Below are positions 22,998 through 25,472 of a stretch of 25,472 nt of DNA, piece after piece. The stretch covers positions 1-25,472 of the forward strand of contig CALETH010000022.1 in assembly GCA_937920105.1 (NCBI GenBank), read 5' to 3'. The notes under the pieces are model-generated. The model searched no databases, was not told where the DNA came from, and was given only the letters and a program-made list of their open reading frames with translations. The position numbers were made by a program, and so were the translations under genes. The stretch's first letter is position 1, and each line of letters opens with the position of its first letter. Origin of the DNA: an uncultured Bacteroidota bacterium. GTDB taxonomy: Bacteria; Bacteroidota; Ignavibacteria; UBA10030; UBA8401.

Positions 22998-23717
22998 ATG
23001 AAATCTTTAATTGAATTTATTGATAAATATGTGCATTCTTATTCTCGTACTGTCAAAGGAGCACCCCAAAAATATATAATAGAACTTGAAACTATTTTAG
23101 GTCGTGCACTTCCTAAACCATTATATGATTTTTTATCTACCATGGGAACTAAGGTAGGTTTTGATACCAGTTATATGGATTTTCATATTAAATCTGTATT
23201 AAGTCTAACATCCCGATGGGAACCAATACCTGCACGTTTTTTCCCACTTGCAAAAGACAGTAGTCCAGTATCGTATGATTATTATTTAGATATGGAAACC
23301 CAAACAGAAGATGGAGATGCATTAGTTGTCCGAATTTCGGAGGGCATGGAAATGCTTACCGAACAACTTCCAATTTGGTGGTCACTTCGTGATATGATAT
23401 TTTCTATAGCCTTTGAAAGAGTAAGAGGAGCTTTGCTTCCAGAAAAGAAAACAATACTTTGGGTTGAAGAACAGATAAGTCACACACAATTAACATCAAG
23501 TATGCAAAACCTTGGATTTGAAGTTCTCAACGTTACCAGTCCTAAAGCACAATTGTATGAACGAGGTGATTGTGCAGCATGTATTTATCAAGCACCATTT
23601 GAAGACTCATTGTCATTAAACATTTCAGCAAAAAATAGTAATATTATGTCGGATATAATAGGAAAGTTAACGGATGAATATTCGTTGAATTCTGGAAAGT
23701 TTAAAAATATTTTTTAA
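22998..23717 (+). CDS. Uncharacterised protein with SMI1/KNR4 (SUKH)-like N-terminal pattern
   Basis: The 239-residue protein is not one I can name. The stretch IIELETILGRALPKPLYDFLSTMG (about 27-50) has the pattern of SMI1/KNR4 (SUKH) domains (E-x-x-LG-x-x-LP-x-x-Y-x-x-F-L-x-x-x-G). It is followed by FDTSYMDFHIKSVLSLT and YYLDMETQTEDGDALVVRISEG, which is also where SUKH proteins carry D-rich strands. The C-terminal half (from KKTILWVEEQ) is different and may be a second domain. There is no signal peptide or membrane segment. It starts directly at the PTPS stop with AGGAG six bases upstream, and folE follows after 19 bp, so it is firmly inside the pterin operon. SUKH proteins are best known as immunity or scaffold proteins; a link to pterin synthesis is not known to me. 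Confidence 0.8.
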   Translation: MKSLIEFIDKYVHSYSRTVKGAPQKYIIELETILGRALPKPLYDFLSTMGTKVGFDTSYMDFHIKSVLSLTSRWEPIPARFFPLAKDSSPVSYDYYLDMETQTEDGDALVVRISEGMEMLTEQLPIWWSLRDMIFSIAFERVRGALLPEKKTILWVEEQISHTQLTSSMQNLGFEVLNVTSPKAQLYERGDCAACIYQAPFEDSLSLNISAKNSNIMSDIIGKLTDEYSLNSGKFKNIF

Positions 23718-23736
23718 AAAATATAATTTTAAAAGT

Positions 23737-24306
23737 ATGAAAAATAAATTATCATTAGAAAAAAACGTGTATGATATTTTACAACAACTCGGAGAAAATC
23801 CCAAAAGAGAAGGGCTTCTTAAAACCCCACATCGAGTAGCAAAATCTTTACAATTTTTAACAAAAGGATATTCTGATAACATTAAAAAAATATTGAATGG
23901 CGCAATTTTTAAAGAAGAATATAAAGAAATGGTTATTGTGAAAGATATTGATTTTTTTAGTATGTGTGAGCATCATTTATTACCATTTTATGGAAAAGCA
24001 CATATTGCATACATTCCCAATGGAAAAATTGTTGGATTAAGTAAAATTCCTCGTATAGTAGAAATGTTTGCACGTCGCTTGCAAGTGCAAGAACGATTGA
24101 CTCGAGAAATTGCAGATACACTTTTTGATGTTTTACAACCAGAAGGAGTTGCTGTTGTTTGCGAAGCACGACACATGTGTATGATGATGCGTGGTGTAGA
24201 AAAACAACATTCACTTGCAACTACCAGTGCAATGTTAGGAGTGTTTCAAGATAATCTTAAAACACGTTCAGAATTTTTAACATTGATTGCCAATAAATTA
24301 ACATAA
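23737..24306 (+). CDS. folE: GTP cyclohydrolase I
   Basis: FolE converts GTP to 7,8-dihydroneopterin triphosphate, the first step of folate and biopterin synthesis. The 189-residue length is typical of the type IA enzyme. Seen: ENPKREGLLKTPHRVAKS (20-37), the zinc site FFSMCEHHLLPFYGKAHI (C77, H80), IVGLSKIPRIVEMFARRLQVQERLT, and VVCEARHMCMMMRGVEKQ with C148 as third zinc ligand. All ligands are present. The stop overlaps the start of the SDR gene by one base (TAATG), indicating coupled translation. It supplies the substrate of the PTPS encoded two genes upstream. Confidence 0.97.
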   Translation: MKNKLSLEKNVYDILQQLGENPKREGLLKTPHRVAKSLQFLTKGYSDNIKKILNGAIFKEEYKEMVIVKDIDFFSMCEHHLLPFYGKAHIAYIPNGKIVGLSKIPRIVEMFARRLQVQERLTREIADTLFDVLQPEGVAVVCEARHMCMMMRGVEKQHSLATTSAMLGVFQDNLKTRSEFLTLIANKLT

Positions 24307-25025
24307 TGAAAAAAAACAATTCACCCATTGTTTGGATTACCGGAGCCAGTAAAGGAATCGGAGCAGCTATTGCAGATGGCTTTGCATTTATTGGAGCAAC
24401 CGTTGTTTTAAGTGGACGTAATATTGCATTGTTAAAAAAACAAACAACAAAAATTCAAAAATCTGGTGGAAGTGCTTTTTTTGTACCATGTGATATTACA
24501 TCAGAAAAAAGCATTCGAACTGCACATCAAAAAATTATTACCAAAATTGGTAATGTTGATATATTAGTGAACAATGCTGGAGTTACCACATTCACACCAT
24601 TTATAAAAACATCCACAAAACAATTTGATGAAATTTTTGCAACAAATGTACGTGGAATGTTTTTATGTACGCAAATGGTGTTACCTTCCATGCTCAAAAA
24701 AAAATCCGGACATATTTTTAATATACTTTCCGTTGCTGCAAATACAGTATTTTTAAATTCATCAATATATTCGGCTTCTAAATCTGCAGCGTTGACAATG
24801 TCTCGTTGTTTGCGAGCAGAAGTGCGAAAAAAAAGTGTGAGAGTTATTGATGTGTTGCCCGGTGCAGTAGAAACTGATATGTGGAGCCGTTCTGATAGAA
24901 AAATCTTAAAAGAAAAAATGATGCAGCCATCCGATATTGCTGATGTTATTGTTTCTTTGTACTGCCAACCACAAAGGTTGACTACTGATGAAATTATTTT
25001 GCGACCAGTTGAAGGGGATTTGTAA
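24306..25025 (+). CDS. Sepiapterin-reductase-like short-chain dehydrogenase/reductase
   Basis: The 239-residue SDR has the NADP(H) fold with TGASKGIG (12-19), R38 in LSGRN (favouring NADPH), NNAG (89-92) and the catalytic S142, Y155 and K159 (Y-S-A-S-K). The C-terminal part DVLPGAVETDMWSR, MMQPSDIADVIVSLYCQP and EIILRPVEGDL resembles, as far as I recall that sequence, the Chlorobaculum tepidum sepiapterin reductase (PGAV-T-MW, MMMPEDIA, EEIILRP-GD). It lies in one operon with GTP cyclohydrolase I and PTPS, the two enzymes that come before sepiapterin reductase in tetrahydrobiopterin synthesis. The likely role is reduction of the 6-pyruvoyl side chain to a biopterin-type product. A general SDR with another substrate is possible, but the context argues against it. 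Confidence 0.88.
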   Translation: MKKNNSPIVWITGASKGIGAAIADGFAFIGATVVLSGRNIALLKKQTTKIQKSGGSAFFVPCDITSEKSIRTAHQKIITKIGNVDILVNNAGVTTFTPFIKTSTKQFDEIFATNVRGMFLCTQMVLPSMLKKKSGHIFNILSVAANTVFLNSSIYSASKSAALTMSRCLRAEVRKKSVRVIDVLPGAVETDMWSRSDRKILKEKMMQPSDIADVIVSLYCQPQRLTTDEIILRPVEGDL

Positions 25026-25028
25026 AGT

Positions 25029-25472
25029 ATGAAAAAAGCACAATTTAATATTTATATTTTTTTATTATCATATTTTTTAATAGGTTGTCAAGTTTTTAAT
25101 TATACAAAACAACAATACGTAAATACTGTTTCCTATTTTAATACTTATTATAATACCAGCAAATTATTTGATGATGCAGAAAAAGAAATTCTTGCAGCAC
25201 AGGCAGCATCACAAGAAAAGGGAACATTCACAATTCCTTCCACAGCAAAAACAAAACTTACCTCTTGTATAGAAAAATCCTCAAAACTTCTTTCATATTA
25301 TCCAACTTCAGAATTGGTTGATGACGCATTATTGTTAATAGGAAAATCCTATGTGTATTTAGAAGATGATGCAAAAGCAGAAAAAAAATTTGTAGAACTC
25401 ATCACACAATATCCTACCAGTGATTTAGTGATTGAGGCAAAGTTGTGGTACGGACGTTCGCTTTTACATCAA
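25029..25472 (+). CDS. TPR-type outer-membrane lipoprotein, 5' part (runs off window end)
   Basis: 148 codons are visible, starting 3 bp after the SDR stop. The N-terminus MKKAQFNIYIFLLSYFLIGC is a lipoprotein signal with lipobox L-I-G-C and acceptor C20. Further on, KTKLTSCIEKSSKLLSYYP, DALLLIGKSYVYLEDDAKAEKKF and VELITQYPTSDLVIEAKLWYGRSL are two tetratricopeptide-like helix pairs of the BamD/outer-membrane-assembly kind. The early text VSYFNTYYNTSKLFDDAEKEI recalls the N-terminus of PorW/SprE-type T9SS lipoproteins, which would suit an organism with T9SS cargo, but this is a weak resemblance. It is probably read with the pterin operon by proximity only. Confidence 0.82.
   Translation, partial: MKKAQFNIYIFLLSYFLIGCQVFNYTKQQYVNTVSYFNTYYNTSKLFDDAEKEILAAQAASQEKGTFTIPSTAKTKLTSCIEKSSKLLSYYPTSELVDDALLLIGKSYVYLEDDAKAEKKFVELITQYPTSDLVIEAKLWYGRSLLHQ

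Overview
The window is AT-rich (roughly 30% GC by eye) and looks like a chromosome segment of a member of the Bacteroidota/Chlorobi group, most likely the Ignavibacteria/Kapabacteria side. The evidence is a secreted protein with a type IX secretion C-terminal sorting domain (NYPNPFN motif), an OMP_b-brl_3-type TonB-dependent receptor, a DPP-IV peptidase, a TAnnTTTG-type promoter box, weak use of Shine-Dalgarno sites, and a pterin operon whose last enzyme closely resembles, from memory, the sepiapterin reductase of Chlorobaculum tepidum.

Layout. (1) Bases 1-907 hold the 5' part of a family 3 glycoside hydrolase on the minus strand, with visibly richer GC and different codon use. It butts directly onto the C-terminal third of a YtcJ-like amidohydrolase on the plus strand; this join looks like an assembly chimera or a recent rearrangement. 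(2) 1.5-4.3 kb is a plus-strand housekeeping cluster: a small unknown protein, prmC, dtd and an alkaline-phosphatase-superfamily metalloenzyme. (3) 4.2-4.9 kb is a minus-strand PIN-toxin/antitoxin pair. (4) 5.0-7.4 kb is comEC, followed by tRNA-Ser(GCT) and tRNA-Val(GAC). (5) 7.8-11.4 kb encodes two exported enzymes, a DPP-IV peptidase and a T9SS-targeted metallophosphoesterase. (6) 11.5-18.2 kb is a minus-strand arginine operon, argC-argJ-argB-(GxxExxY gene)-argF-(SRPBCC gene)-argG. argD and argH are not in the window. (7) 18.3-20.0 kb carries bcp, a DinB-family gene and an aquaporin. (8) 20.0-22.4 kb is a TonB-dependent receptor. (9) 22.6-25.0 kb is a pterin operon: PTPS, a SUKH-like protein, GTP cyclohydrolase I and a sepiapterin-reductase-like SDR. 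These are the three enzyme classes needed to make tetrahydrobiopterin from GTP. The window ends inside a TPR lipoprotein gene.

The most unusual structure is in the arginine operon. Three related elements of 150-198 bp fill the argJ/argB, argB/GxxExxY and GxxExxY/argF junctions completely. Each has a conserved ~60-nt module at the upstream gene's stop codon, then two or three ~44-nt tandem units running exactly to the next start codon. The two modules at 14.4 and 14.96 kb carry stop codons in all three frames and supply the last codons of ArgB and of the GxxExxY protein. The ends are inverted repeats of 10-13 bp, so the operon mRNA should fold into long hairpins at these junctions. The GxxExxY protein has a PD-(D/E)XK nuclease-like motif set and lies between two of the elements. 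This resembles a mobile, intervening-sequence-like RNA element family with its own nuclease-like protein; that function is inference.
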